Below are positions 48,691-56,941 of a stretch of 64,000 bases of DNA, piece after piece. Origin of the DNA: Brevibacillus laterosporus (GTDB taxonomy: Bacteria; Bacillota; Bacilli; Brevibacillales; Brevibacillaceae). Positions within the stretch are counted from its first letter, which is position 1. Each line of letters opens with the position of its first letter. The notes below the pieces were generated by a model. That model was not told where the DNA came from and did not search any database. It saw nothing but the letters and a program-made list of their open reading frames with translations. The stretch lies in assembly GCF_030489605.1 (NCBI RefSeq), contig NZ_JAUKFY010000023.1, positions 1-64,000 on the forward strand. Direction: 5' to 3'. The translations under genes and the position numbers were made by a program.

Positions 48691-49023
48691 GCTTTTAAAC
48701 CCTCAGCAAAAATTCTTGCTTTTGCATTTTTCTCTGGTGGAAGCTTCATAAGGTCATCCAGTAATTCTTTTAGTTCACCTGTTATGGTAAGGTCTTTAGT
48801 GTCGTATTCATCTTTGTGTTCGTATCGATCTTGAGATTTTCCAGAAATATAGTCTATAGAAGCAGAAAATAATGCACATTTGAGTCAGTGTCGCCAAATC
48901 AGGCTCGTTAATTTTATTTTCGTATTGAGAAATTATTGATTTTGCTTTGTTCAGTTTTTCCGATAGTTCCTTTTGTGTCATTTTGAGTTCTTTTCTTAAT
49001 TGGCCAATACGTGCACCATACAT
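48666..49023 (-). pseudogene. Xre-family repressor, frameshifted
   Basis: The N-terminal helix-turn-helix is clear (YGARIGQLRKELKMTQKELS, NKAKSIISQYENKINEPD). At about 48865 the frame is lost by one base; the correct continuation (ASIDYISGKSQDRYEH ... ELKELLDDLMKLPPEKNAK) runs to a stop at 48666 in the next frame. About 119 residues before damage. It would be the CI-like repressor, transcribed away from the second HTH gene as in a phage switch region. Confidence 0.8.
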
Positions 49024-49139
49024 AAAAGAATCACTCAACTTAGGGTATACATGAAAAATGAACAAGAGAAACGTTCATACACACTAGGTTCATGAAAAAC
49101 GGAGTTGGCATTCATGAATCATGAACTTTGAATATTTTT

Positions 49140-49353
49140 TTGAATCAGGCCTTACGAAATGCTAGAGAAGAGAATGGATTTGCCCAACAATATATGGCCA
49201 AAAAATTAGGGTATAAGTCAACATGGGTATGCCATGATTGAAACTGGCCGGAATAACGTGCGAGTAAGTACTGCTATTAGGATTGCACATTTAGTTGGTA
49301 AGACAGTAGAGGAACTTTTTGATGGTAAAAAAGTTCATGAAACGAGAACTTAA
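49140..49353 (+). pseudogene. Xre/Cro-like regulator, frameshifted
   Basis: TTG start; NQALRNAREENGFAQQYMAK followed by KLGYKST is a typical phage HTH, then a one-base insertion near 49225 shifts to GYAMIETGRNNVRVSTAIRI and AHLVGKTVEELF. Joined, about 70 residues. It is divergent from the repressor at 48666-49023, the arrangement of a CI/Cro switch. Both partners are damaged, which would lock or abolish the lysogeny switch. Confidence 0.75.
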
Positions 49354-49421
49354 TTGGTAAGTACTTTCGCTTATAGGACAAACTTCCCCTCTCATACACA
49401 TAGATACAGGGAGGGATAGAG

Positions 49422-49586
49422 ATGATCGTTAGAAATTTTCCGCCAGAGGTTAACAAACTTGTGCACCAACTCTGCTGGAACGCCATCCAAAGGGCTAAAC
49501 GAAATGGTACATATAAGCCCCCTGTAAAAGAAGAAAGCAGAGAAGTTCAACAGGAAGTGACTGAAAATAACGCAGTTATTGCTTAA
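49422..49586 (+). CDS. 54-residue phage-type protein
   Basis: ATG after GGGAGGGATAGAG. The product begins MIVRNFPPEVNKLVHQLCW, contains QRAKRNGTYKPPVKEE and has an acidic C-terminus. No family recognised. It sits in the early-gene position just after the regulator remnants, and its small charged layout fits phage accessory proteins. Confidence 0.5.
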   Translation: MIVRNFPPEVNKLVHQLCWNAIQRAKRNGTYKPPVKEESREVQQEVTENNAVIA

Positions 49587-49651
49587 CGCCCGGTATGGGC
49601 GTGATGGACAAACTTTAAAAAGCCTCCAGATAAGCGTCTAGGGAGAGCATG

Positions 49652-49777
49652 ATGAAAGATGAATACAATTTAATCATACATGACAAATATATCCAATAGG
49701 AATAAGAACGAATGGCGAACATAGGATACACCCGATAACAAATAGATATTTACCTTAAACATTATTGAATAAATAGC
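49652..49777 (+). pseudogene. Early phage gene with four in-frame nonsense codons
   Basis: ATG after GGGAGAGC. The frame reads MKDEYNLIIHDKYIQ-stop-E-stop-ERMANIGYTR-stop-QIDIYLKHY-stop and is continuous with the following ORF6C frame. The stops are TAG, TAA, TAA and TGA; each can arise from a Gln, Arg or Trp codon by one C-to-T or G-to-A change. Clear decay of a small gene. Confidence 0.6.
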
Positions 49778-50263
49778 ATGCAACCTAGTGTTAGGACTCA
49801 GGTTGCCATAAGCTATGTAACGCCAGAAGCAATGAAAATGACAATTCGCTTCTTAGAACAATTCAAACAGATGAGAGAAAAATTAAATCAAAACAAAGTG
49901 GTTCCTTTAAATGATCGACAAACCATTATTCAATCCCTCAAACTCACAGCAGAAATGGCTGAGGAAATGGAAGAGGTTAAAAGTCTTACAGAAACACACG
50001 GTCAAAAACTAACCGAACTAGAGTATAAGGTAGAAAGACAAATTACGTTGGATAGTGGTCAACAGCGTAATTTACAAAAAGCAATTGCACGAAAAGTGTA
50101 CGAGCTGGAAATAGATCAAGAACGCAGAAGTGAATTATTTCGACAGCTGCATCGAGAGATAAAAGATCGTTGGGGAGTATCGAGTTACAAGGATGTGCGC
50201 CGTAAGGAGTTAGAGCAGGTTTTACGTTATGTTGATGCTTGGATGCCACGTAAGGTTTCTTAA
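49778..50263 (+). CDS. ORF6C-domain phage protein (antirepressor-type)
   Basis: 161 residues. Helical N-terminus with coiled-coil character (MAEEMEEVKSLTETHGQKL), then an ORF6C domain (about 90-157: DSGQQRNLQKAIARKVYEL ... RWGVSSYKDVRRKELEQV ... YVDAW). This domain is found at the C-terminus of phage antirepressors and Rha-type regulators. The Bro-N or KilA-N part that usually precedes it is absent. The ATG at 49778 has no good ribosome site, so translation may have depended on the broken gene upstream. Confidence 0.7.
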   Translation: MQPSVRTQVAISYVTPEAMKMTIRFLEQFKQMREKLNQNKVVPLNDRQTIIQSLKLTAEMAEEMEEVKSLTETHGQKLTELEYKVERQITLDSGQQRNLQKAIARKVYELEIDQERRSELFRQLHREIKDRWGVSSYKDVRRKELEQVLRYVDAWMPRKVS

Positions 50264-50317
50264 AACTAACAATGGCGTAGACCTTTAGCAAACAAAAAAA
50301 TCGGGGAGTGAGCCTTG

Positions 50318-50427
50318 ATGGATACACGGGATAATCAAATAGTTAAAGAAATATTAAACAAATATTAAACAAATAGCAATTGGAGTGGCAGAAACTCGTC
50401 ATTCGTGAGGAGTTGGAAACTAAATGA
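50318..50427 (+). pseudogene. Small phage gene disrupted by an 11-bp tandem duplication
   Basis: ATG after GGGGAGTGAG. The start (MDTRDNQIVKEILNK) and the end (QLEWQKLVIREELETK) lie in different frames, separated by two copies of ATATTAAACAA. Removing one copy restores the frame and leaves a single TAG where CAG would be expected. The stop overlaps the next ATG (ATGA), supporting this reading. About 35 residues originally. Confidence 0.6.
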
Positions 50428-50591
50428 ACTACGGCTTTACATGGATAAATATTGACGATGCTCAGGCGTTGCGAGTTGGGAGTAATGACAACCTAAGATA
50501 CGACGAAAGAAGATGTAAACGTCAAGGTCACATTTTGTCATACATCGGACATTCCCTTTCGGTCAGTGGTAAAAGCCTAAACCGGGCGTAG
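50424..50591 (+). CDS. 55-residue phage-type protein
   Basis: MNYGFTWINIDDAQALR and then a charged region (NLRYDERRCKRQG) and GHSLSVSGKSLNRA. The start overlaps the stop of the preceding gene. The DNA around DAQALR (GCTCAGGCGTTGCGAG) recurs at 51101-51116, so the two small genes may share a domain. No function assigned. Confidence 0.45.
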   Translation: MNYGFTWINIDDAQALRVGSNDNLRYDERRCKRQGHILSYIGHSLSVSGKSLNRA

Positions 50592-50680
50592 TAGGAGATA
50601 GCATGAAACAAGAAACGAACTTACGGCCACGCTCCGGTTGGACAATATTAGGCTGTAACTATGACTCTTTGATTCTTTCG

Positions 50681-50989
50681 TCACCTCCCATAAACAATGT
50701 TTTCAGTGGGATCGAAAATCGAAATGTCTGCAGCGATGTCAAGCGGCTGTGGCCAATCAACTAACACATAAAAATTAACTTCACCGTCGGACGGTGTAAT
50801 GTTCTGCACGGTAATACTTGCGCTCCCAAAAATTCGATTAAATGCCGCACCAAATATACCACCTAAAGGTCGTGCTTCGCTCACTGAAATGTGAATAACC
50901 GAGTTGCGAGTAATATCAGGATTTGCTAAACGAAGGTGGACGCGACCTCTTCTTTGAGGCACATGCAGGCGAACAGTATACTTATACAT
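50681..50989 (-). CDS. Hypothetical beta-rich protein
   Basis: 102 residues from the ATG at 50989, 9 bp after AAGGAGAG; a TTG at 50995 is less likely. Alternating pattern (YKYTVRLHVPQRRGRVHLRL, GEVNFYVLVDWPQPLDI) with a central Gly/Phe helix (GGIFGAAFNRIFGSA) suggests a beta-sandwich. No signal peptide or family recognised. It points away from the phage early genes, so it may be cargo. Confidence 0.55.
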   Translation of the reverse strand: MYKYTVRLHVPQRRGRVHLRLANPDITRNSVIHISVSEARPLGGIFGAAFNRIFGSASITVQNITPSDGEVNFYVLVDWPQPLDIAADISIFDPTENIVYGR

Positions 50990-51039
50990 TTTCAATCTCT
51001 CCTTCTACTTGTGAATAACTGATATGTGTATACCATCAT

Positions 51040-51195
51040 ATGGAAGTCAGAAGGAGTATGATACTTGCCCATCTTAAGTTTGGGCGCGAGATTAACGAGG
51101 CTCAGGCGTTGCGAGAGCGGGCAGAGGGCAAGAATTACTCTCCAGACAGGGATAAAGCTTCACCAGTCTTTCCAAACACCAAATGTGCGACATGA
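51040..51195 (+). CDS. Possible 51-residue phage-type protein
   Basis: From the ATG at 51040 (or 51058 beside AAGGAG) the frame reads GREINEAQALRERAEGKNYS and ends KCAT. It shares the EAQALR segment with the 50424 gene. Its 3' half overlaps the well-supported minus-strand gene at 51135, so one of them is probably truncated or not expressed. Confidence 0.35.
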   Translation: MEVRRSMILAHLKFGREINEAQALRERAEGKNYSPDRDKASPVFPNTKCAT

Positions 51196-51347
51196 TACTG
51201 CCGCACAGGTAGATCAGGAAACACAAACCGGACGTAATCACTGTTTTGGATAGGTTCAATGTTAAAAGAGATGCTGTGTAGTCGAAACTTTCTAACTAAC
51301 CTAGCAGATCGGCTACACGGCACTAGATAATAAAACGAGTTTTGCAT
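51135..51347 (-). CDS. Hypothetical 70-residue protein
   Basis: ATG 8 bp after a good AAAAGGAGTTG site. The product begins MQNSFYYLVPC and contains KFRLHSISFNIEPIQNSDY and VRFVFPDLPVRQYHV, suggesting beta strands. No family recognised. It resembles the neighbouring 50681 gene in size and charge and lies in the same direction; possibly a pair. Confidence 0.45.
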   Translation of the reverse strand: MQNSFYYLVPCSRSARLVRKFRLHSISFNIEPIQNSDYVRFVFPDLPVRQYHVAHLVFGKTGEALSLSGE

Positions 51348-51372
51348 GATATCAACTCCTTTTGATAGAGCA

Positions 51373-51396
51373 TATCTCTATCATTTGGGACAAAAA
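51373..51396. repeat. Dispersed 24-nt repeat, copy 2
   Basis: Matches 12420-12443 at 23 of 24 positions. This copy lies between two minus-strand small genes inside the element, whereas copy 1 is on the flanking chromosome. Confidence 0.55.
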
Positions 51397-51440
51397 GCTT
51401 AGATATTTGGATGGAAAAAGTAAGTTAACACATTGTGTAA

Positions 51441-51788
51441 TTAGTCAAAAACAAGGTAATCATCAAAACTTTCTCCATCCAGTTTAAAGAATAGCTTATA
51501 CCACCCAAGTTTCTTGTCATTAAAGACGATTGGGATGTAGGAGACAACATAATCAAATCCATATGAGATAGCCTCATAGGTTGCATTCTCGTCCCATTTA
51601 TCTATGAACAGGGCTACTTCCTTCAGTGCCACAGTTAAATTTTCTGATTTATAGTTATCGCCAAATAAAGATTTGAATCCTATGACATCTTCACTTTGGA
51701 AGTTACGAAAACATCTCCAAAATCCATTTATTGATCTGGTTTCGACATCATGCTCCAGGCACCATTGTTTCAAAAATCCACTATTCAT
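51441..51788 (-). CDS. Hypothetical 115-residue protein
   Basis: ATG after AAGG..GTGAT. Soluble, acidic, aromatic-rich: NGFWRCFRNFQSEDVIGFKS, LFIDKWDENATYEAISYGFD, GWYKLFFKLDGES. This composition is common among small immunity proteins of polymorphic toxin systems, but no family is recognised and no toxin is adjacent. Confidence 0.5.
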   Translation of the reverse strand: MNSGFLKQWCLEHDVETRSINGFWRCFRNFQSEDVIGFKSLFGDNYKSENLTVALKEVALFIDKWDENATYEAISYGFDYVVSYIPIVFNDKKLGWYKLFFKLDGESFDDYLVFD

Positions 51789-51862
51789 TAGATCACAACC
51801 TTAAATTGTTTACCCTTAATTTACCACAATAGTTAGGGGGCCTTGAATAAGGAGGAAGCACA

Positions 51863-52184
51863 ATGACCGAACAACAGATCATTGTAACACTGGCAACTGA
51901 GGTAATGGGACGGAAACGGTATCAAGAAACAGACTTTTGGCTTGGTTGACAATGGTAATTTGTTTAATTCTAGTCTTTGGAACCCACTTGAAAACATAGC
52001 CGATGCAGAAGTGCTGATAGAGAAGTTGAGGAAAAGAGAGGGATACATTCGAACCAGCGTTACTTACTCTTCAAGACATGTTAAGGCTTGCATCATTATA
52101 TGGGGGTTCTCTTTTAAGGATGAGGCTGACACGGCATCTGAATCGATCAGTAACGCTGCAATACAGCTCTTAACACATCTGTAA
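51863..52184 (+). pseudogene. Phage ABA-sandwich protein, frameshifted
   Basis: ATG after AAGGAGGAAG. TEQQIIVTLATEVMGRKRYQ, then TDFWL, then after one extra base VDNGNLFNSSLWNPLENIAD, VLIEKLRKREGY and a C-terminal KDEADTASESISNAA. The pattern VATEVMGW..Y...WNP..D..DA..V is the phage ABA sandwich domain. About 106 residues joined; one base too many near 51945 breaks it. Confidence 0.7.
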
Positions 52185-52205
52185 TTGTGGTGCAACGGGA
52201 GAGTG

Positions 52206-52235
52206 AAAATGAAAAGTGCCTCAATTCGAGGCACT
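52206..52235 (-). terminator. Terminator of the small exported peptide gene
   Basis: Minus strand: AGTGCCTC/GAGGCACT around GAATT, followed by TTTTCATTTTC. Confidence 0.8.
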
Positions 52236-52255
52236 CTAGTTCGGCTAATGATATC

Positions 52256-52375
52256 CTAGTACAATATCGAACAAACATTTGGGGCAGCTCCACAACTTGT
52301 AGGCTCAGCAGCTAAAGCGCCACTAGCTGACATGATCATCATGAGTGCAAAAGTAACAGCAAACAACTTTTTCAT
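52256..52375 (-). CDS. 39-residue exported cysteine-containing peptide
   Basis: ATG 6 bp after GGAGGTGAG. Clean Sec signal peptide (MKKLFAVTFALMMIMSASGA, cleavage near ALA-AE) and a mature tail of about 17 residues, AEPTSCGAAPNVCSILY, with two cysteines seven apart. It has its own terminator. Such short exported peptides are typical of Phr-type signals, disulfide bacteriocins or type I-regulated peptides. No partner gene (Rap, immunity) is seen nearby. Confidence 0.65.
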   Translation of the reverse strand: MKKLFAVTFALMMIMSASGALAAEPTSCGAAPNVCSILY

Positions 52376-52544
52376 AAGCTCACCTCCAGATAAAATATTT
52401 TAAAGAATGTTCTGATAAAAGTATATCATACTTGGTAATACTTTGAAATCTATAAAAACAAAAAAGCCCCCTAATTAAGATAGGAGCTTTACGCAATACA
52501 CCCACTTAAATTATACCATGAGCGCTGATGAGGGGGAATGGAAG

Positions 52545-53052
52545 ATGAACACAATGCAAGAACTTTTAAAAGAGTATAGAGAGACAAGAAAAAAATTGAA
52601 AAAAGCATACGCTGATCTAAGAGCAACAGAGACAGTCCTTGATGATTCAGAAAGACGCTACCTCTCTGAAATGATTAGCGATGTAGAGTATGTAATTGAA
52701 TGGCTGGAGACGGGACGTAGACCAGAAAGTAAACACGGGATTGAGAGAAGAGCAGCCTATCAAAGAGAAAAATTAGTAGATCCTATCAGAATGCAGGCTT
52801 TTGTTTTTAGAGGAACAGCAGGCAGTCCCTGCAATCTTACAAAAGTGGGAAAAAGAACAGCTTGAGGACGCGTTATGCAGCCTGTCACCAAGAGAAAAAG
52901 AGTGCTATATCCTAACCCATGGTGAAGGGTTTTCATTTGAGGAAACGGCTAGATTTTTGTGTATTTCGAGAAGTAGTGTTCAAACACTGGTAACGCGGGC
53001 ACAAAATAAAATTGCAAATCGTGTAGTTTCAAGCCTATTCCTTGTCGGATAG
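52545..53052 (+). pseudogene. Xpf-like phage sigma factor, frameshifted
   Basis: The 5' frame has the conserved MISDVEYVIEWLETGRRPES, then GIERRAAYQREKLVDPIRM, as in the PBSX positive control factor Xpf and its skin relatives. The 3' frame carries the sigma region-4 helix-turn-helix (LSPREKECYILTHGEGFSFE, ETARFLCISRSSVQTLV). One extra base in the CTTTTGTTTTT stretch near 52800 separates them. Joined length is about 168 residues, normal for the family. It would drive late phage genes. Confidence 0.8.
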
Positions 53053-53060
53053 GCTTTTTT
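53031..53060 (+). terminator. Terminator after the Xpf-like gene
   Basis: AAGCCTAT/ATAGGCTT with a 10-nt loop, then T5. It overlaps the last codons. Confidence 0.85.
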
Positions 53061-53192
53061 TGATCATAAAAGAATCGTATATTTTTTATTTTTTGAATAA
53101 ATAGACGATAAATTTCAAAAAATGATTCAAAATATTTTTAATTTATTATAATATAATACATATATTACAAAAAATAACAGGAGTTGAATGTA

Positions 53193-53645
53193 GTGAAACT
53201 ATTCAAATCTACAGCAGTAGCTATGGCTCTAGTAGCTGGATTATCGACTTTTTCTGTTGGCGTGTCAGCAAGTGAAAATCAGCAGGTTAAACCTAAGAGC
53301 GCTAGTCTTCAAACTGCATCAACACAAGAATTAAGAATGAGTTATGAGTTGAACCGTCTTATGAGGGAAACAAAAACAAAAGAATTCTGGGTGGGTTCAA
53401 CAACTGATGTTACTTTTACACTTCTTCAATGGAGGGGGGATGGCAAGAGAGATGGGTACCCCAAGGTAACATACAAGCTTATGAATCCTAACGGAGAAGT
53501 ATCCGTTAAGGAGGTATATGGTCAAATTACAATTGAAGGAGATTTCAAGATAACATTTCCCAATCTTCCTCCTGGGAGCTACTATATCCATATTATAAAC
53601 AACTCTGATTTTCCGATTCACGGTTTTGGATATGTTGAATATTAA
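53193..53645 (+). CDS. Hypothetical secreted protein
   Basis: 150 residues from a GTG 9 bp after AGGAG (a TTG at 53184 lies too close to that site). Signal peptide MKLFKSTAVAMALVAGLSTF with cleavage near VSA-SE. The mature domain (about 60-150) is beta-rich: EFWVGSTTDVTFTLLQW, YPKVTYKLMNPNG, NLPPGSYYIHIINNSDF, like a small jelly-roll or PPC-type domain. Its style resembles the secreted protein at 12.5 kb. Function unknown; own terminator. Confidence 0.65.
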   Translation: MKLFKSTAVAMALVAGLSTFSVGVSASENQQVKPKSASLQTASTQELRMSYELNRLMRETKTKEFWVGSTTDVTFTLLQWRGDGKRDGYPKVTYKLMNPNGEVSVKEVYGQITIEGDFKITFPNLPPGSYYIHIINNSDFPIHGFGYVEY

Positions 53646-53696
53646 GAAAGCCATTTAAAAAACGTATGGCTGAATTTTTCCTTTAAAATGTTTCAT

Positions 53697-53731
53697 AAAA
53701 AAAAGTCACTCTTGATAAGTGGCTTTTTTTT
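53697..53731 (+). terminator. Terminator after the 53.2-kb secreted gene
   Basis: AAAAAAGTCACT/AGTGGCTTTTTT with a 7-nt loop. Confidence 0.85.
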
Positions 53732-54001
53732 GTCATGCAAAAGCCACCTATAAGTAAGAGACAAATAAATCTTTTGTTATTGACATATGTTGAGAAGGAT
53801 ACTTCATGTCTTTTTGTAAACAAAAAAATTACTGTTGATAAAAAATGGATGAAGTACCAATATAAAAAGCTAATATTTTTTTGAAGAGTTCTTATATGGC
53901 TAGAGAATAATATTGTTTGAATCTAATATTATAAAAAAATAGTAAAATTATCATAATAATGTTATAATAAAATTGTAATATAATTATAAAAATGGTGATG
54001 C

Positions 54002-55356
54002 ATGGAAATGAAAAGGATGTTACTATCCGGCATAATCGCTTTATCTACAATTTTTGGATCAGCTAATGTATATGCTTCAGAAAAGGTTAGTCATCAGGAC
54101 TTACTAAAAAACATTACTATTGAGCCTCATCAAGATCAAATTATCCTTAAATGGGGAGATATACCCAATACAGCTCAATATAAGGTTTATCACGGGGACA
54201 CTGAGTTATACAGTGGCTTAGAAAACTCCTTTATACATAATAATTTAAAATCAGGAAAAAGCTATAAGTATAAGTTAGTAGCTCTTGATTCTGACGATTC
54301 TGAGATTATAAGCACAAAATTAAATACTGAGACTTTGGAATCAGAAATAAAAAATGCAGGTCTAATTTCGCTATCTGCTAATGATAACGAAATAAATGAT
54401 ACTGTTGTTTCAACGATTTCCGATGGGAAAAATATAAAATTTGACTGGGATGATAACGGACAGGTAGAAGAGTATCAAATTAAGAAAAACGGAAAAATAA
54501 TTGATACTATCCAGACAAGTGAATATAGTGATGAATTGGACGGAGGAGAAGAGAAGGTTATCTATGAGTTTCTTGGTAAAATTCCACTAGATAAAGACGA
54601 AAAGGAAAAGAGAAAATACAGCATCTTTTGAAAAGTGGAGAAGCTAATGATTCCGAAATGGTTTCAAAAGGCGAAGAACTCCTCTATAATTATGTTTCAA
54701 TTATTAAAATTGTAGAGAAAGAAAAAGTATCTCCGTTAGGGATTTCTTCAATTAATGATGTAGATAACGTAAAGTTAAGATATACAACTTTTATAGGTGA
54801 CGAAATAGTGAGAAATCCAGTACCGAATTGGTTAAGATTAACTGGAGACAAATGGGAGAGAGACGTTGAATATTTTGGTGGAGATAATAGAGATTTTGCA
54901 GTTTCCCATTCTCGTTTTAGAACCCAGATAAATATTGAATCGGATTTTACAGATGAAGATACAACTTTATCCAAAAAAGTGAATAACTCAACTTTTTATG
55001 ACTCTAATCAAAAATTACTTAAAACCAAAAAGGCAGGTAGTAGTGGAATTAGATTAAATGAAAAAATTGTAAATATGGATAATATCAAATTTGATATTGA
55101 ACATTCAGTTGGAATTCCATATTTAGAAGGATCTTTAAAATTTACTCCGCTAGGAATTGATTACGCTTTTACTGCAAGTCTTTATAGAGAAGACGGTGAT
55201 TATAAAATTAAGGGTTGGCATGATGGGGCACCAAGTCATGAGTTCTACATATCTTTTGATGATGGTCCATACGAAGAATTATTTCAACACGATCTTTATG
55301 ATTTCTTTTATTTATTCGAACTGACTCCAAAACATTATTTTAATATCTCTAATTAA
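54002..55356 (+). pseudogene. Secreted fibronectin-III-like plus DUF3238 protein, frameshifted
   Basis: Frame one (54002-54631): signal peptide (MLLSGIIALSTIFGSANVYA), then a fibronectin-III-like domain (ITIEPHQDQIILKWGDIPNT, YKVYHGDTELYSG). Frame two (54628-55356): a DUF3238-type domain with LRYTTFIGDEIVRNP, YFGGDNRDFAVSHSRFRTQ and GIDYAFTASLYREDGDYKI. A single T missing at about 54,628 separates them; joined, about 450 residues. Related Bacillus proteins are secreted and of unknown role. Start could also be the ATG at 54008. Confidence 0.7.
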
Positions 55357-55393
55357 ACTGGAAGACTGGGAGCCCTTAAGCTTCCGGTTTTTT
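55355..55393 (+). terminator. Terminator after the DUF3238 gene
   Basis: AACTGGAAG/CTTCCGGTT (one G-T pair) with a 16-nt loop, then T4. Confidence 0.75.
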
Positions 55394-55454
55394 CACCTTA
55401 GTGAAATTAATGTATGTGAACTATTAACTAGACTAGTAATAAAGGGGGAAGGCA

Positions 55455-55895
55455 ATGTTACACAGAATCTTTGTTGGGGTCGTTACCGCAATACTTTTTT
55501 GCTTAGTTCTTGCAGTGTCAGAATATACACCAATGACAGCACGTCAGCCAAATATTTATTATTTTCCTTTTATAACACTAATGATAATCTATCTAATATA
55601 CTCCATCCCGATATTTTTGTTTATTGGAATTCCCTGCACTATCTTAATCGATTTTATTACTAATAGAATGGAAATATCGACTAAAAGTAAGCTTTATTTT
55701 TTAAATTTAGGATTATATTCTTTAGCGGGTATTTCTATAGCTTGGGTTTTCTTCGGATTAACTAAAGGGGATATTCTACAAAAAATATTTAACTATAAAG
55801 CTTATATTATATATATAGTTGGATCGCTACTTTTTTATCATATATCTCTTGTCACAATGATTATTTTAAAAAAAATGACTAAGGACACAAACTGA
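55455..55895 (+). CDS. Four-helix membrane protein
   Basis: 146 residues with four membrane segments (about 5-20, 35-62, 78-100, 112-138) and a basic tail (KKMTKDTN). Layout resembles the UPF0715-type small membrane proteins of bacilli, but the match is only by shape. ATG with AAGGGGG. Function unknown. Confidence 0.55.
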   Translation: MLHRIFVGVVTAILFCLVLAVSEYTPMTARQPNIYYFPFITLMIIYLIYSIPIFLFIGIPCTILIDFITNRMEISTKSKLYFLNLGLYSLAGISIAWVFFGLTKGDILQKIFNYKAYIIYIVGSLLFYHISLVTMIILKKMTKDTN

Positions 55896-55917
55896 GGTTC
55901 TGAGTATTAATTAGATC

Positions 55918-55942
55918 AGCACCTACAAGGGTGCTTTTTTCT
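55918..55942 (+). terminator. Terminator before the Acb2-like gene
   Basis: AGCACC/GGGTGCT around TACAA, then T5. Its tail overlaps an alternative upstream start of the next frame, which argues for the TTG start at 55974. Confidence 0.8.
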
Positions 55943-55973
55943 TTTGCAAAACAAACTCAGTGGAGGGATTATC

Positions 55974-56339
55974 TTGAATCAACAAATCGAAAATACCTTT
56001 ATGTATCATTCACCGAAAGAAGGGCAGCCAGAGAAATATACAGCGTTACGTGAGAAAGCAAAAAAGTTGGCATATTTGATTGAAGAACTATGTCCTAATA
56101 GTCGTGAGAAATCACTTACCATGACTAATTTAGAGCAATCTATCATGTGGACAAATGCTTCTATAGCAAGAAATGATGTTTGTACAAGCAAAAAGGAAAC
56201 CGTAACAGTATCACCGGCTTTAAATGTAACTACTGCTCAATGTGTAGATGCTGTTTCGATCCATACGTTGGATCGGATAAATGATGAAATTACCAAGTCT
56301 TTTGAAGTATATGGCAGAAAATTAGGTGGATTAGAATAG
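55974..56339 (+). CDS. Acb2/Tad1 hairpin-domain protein (cyclic-nucleotide sponge)
   Basis: 121 residues from TTG, 7 bp after GGAGGG. Residues 8-65 match the Acb2 hairpin domain: FMYHSPKEGQPEKYTALREK, KKLAYLIEELCPNSREKSLT, LEQSIMWTNASIARND. Acb2 proteins are phage anti-CBASS factors that bind signalling cyclic di- and trinucleotides and so block abortive defence. The canonical protein is about 90 residues; this one has an extra C-terminal tail of about 50 residues (VTVSPALNVTTAQCVDAVSI). Intact, unlike most neighbours. It acts in the cytosol. Binding ability is inferred from the family. Confidence 0.78.
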   Translation: MNQQIENTFMYHSPKEGQPEKYTALREKAKKLAYLIEELCPNSREKSLTMTNLEQSIMWTNASIARNDVCTSKKETVTVSPALNVTTAQCVDAVSIHTLDRINDEITKSFEVYGRKLGGLE

Positions 56340-56466
56340 AATAACTGATTCAAAACTATTTAACATTTATATAATTATTTTATTAAACAATAAATTATTG
56401 CTATTTAATTATGGTTATATTTACTGGAAAACTCTATTTACAAATGAAAGTATGAGGTGATTTTGA

Positions 56467-56817
56467 GTGAAAAAACTTTTAGTGTCATTATCTACTTTTG
56501 CAATTTTTACTGGAGCATTGGCTGTTCCTACCTTCGCAGCTACTGAGATTAATGCTGAGAAGGAAACAAATTTTTCAAAGGTTAGTCAGCAGCTAAATCC
56601 TATATTTAAAGTGACCAAAGGGGAAAGGGTGCCATTGTACAATAAGATAGAAGGGGTATATTATACAACAAATGATGAAGAGAATTTCTACCCTTACAAA
56701 AGTGGTGGTAATTGGTATTTACTTGTTAGTAACAATCCACCAAAACATGGTAAATTATTCGAAAATTATCCTGATGGAAGAAAAAGAACGTTTGTTATTG
56801 AAGTGACAAATTACTAG
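56467..56817 (+). CDS. Hypothetical secreted protein
   Basis: 116 residues, GTG start after GAGGTGATTTTGA. Signal peptide KKLLVSLSTFAIFTGALAVP with cleavage near TFA-AT. The mature part (about 90 residues) is beta-rich and aromatic (GVYYTTNDEENFYPYKSGGN, WYLLVSNNPPKHGKLFENY). No cysteines, no known family. Own terminator; another example of the single-gene secreted cargo of this element. Confidence 0.6.
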   Translation: MKKLLVSLSTFAIFTGALAVPTFAATEINAEKETNFSKVSQQLNPIFKVTKGERVPLYNKIEGVYYTTNDEENFYPYKSGGNWYLLVSNNPPKHGKLFENYPDGRKRTFVIEVTNY

Positions 56818-56837
56818 TTTTTATTTATAGAATCAAG

Positions 56838-56873
56838 AAACAAGCCCCTTTTTATACAATGGGGCTTGTTTTG
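56838..56873 (+). terminator. Terminator after the 56.5-kb secreted gene
   Basis: AAACAAGCCCC/GGGGCTTGTTT with a 12-nt loop, then TG. Confidence 0.85.
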
Positions 56874-56941
56874 TGTTATCAAGTATAGTACTCATGCAAT
56901 GTTTTTCCAAAACAAACTCAATAGATGGTGATGATCATGAA

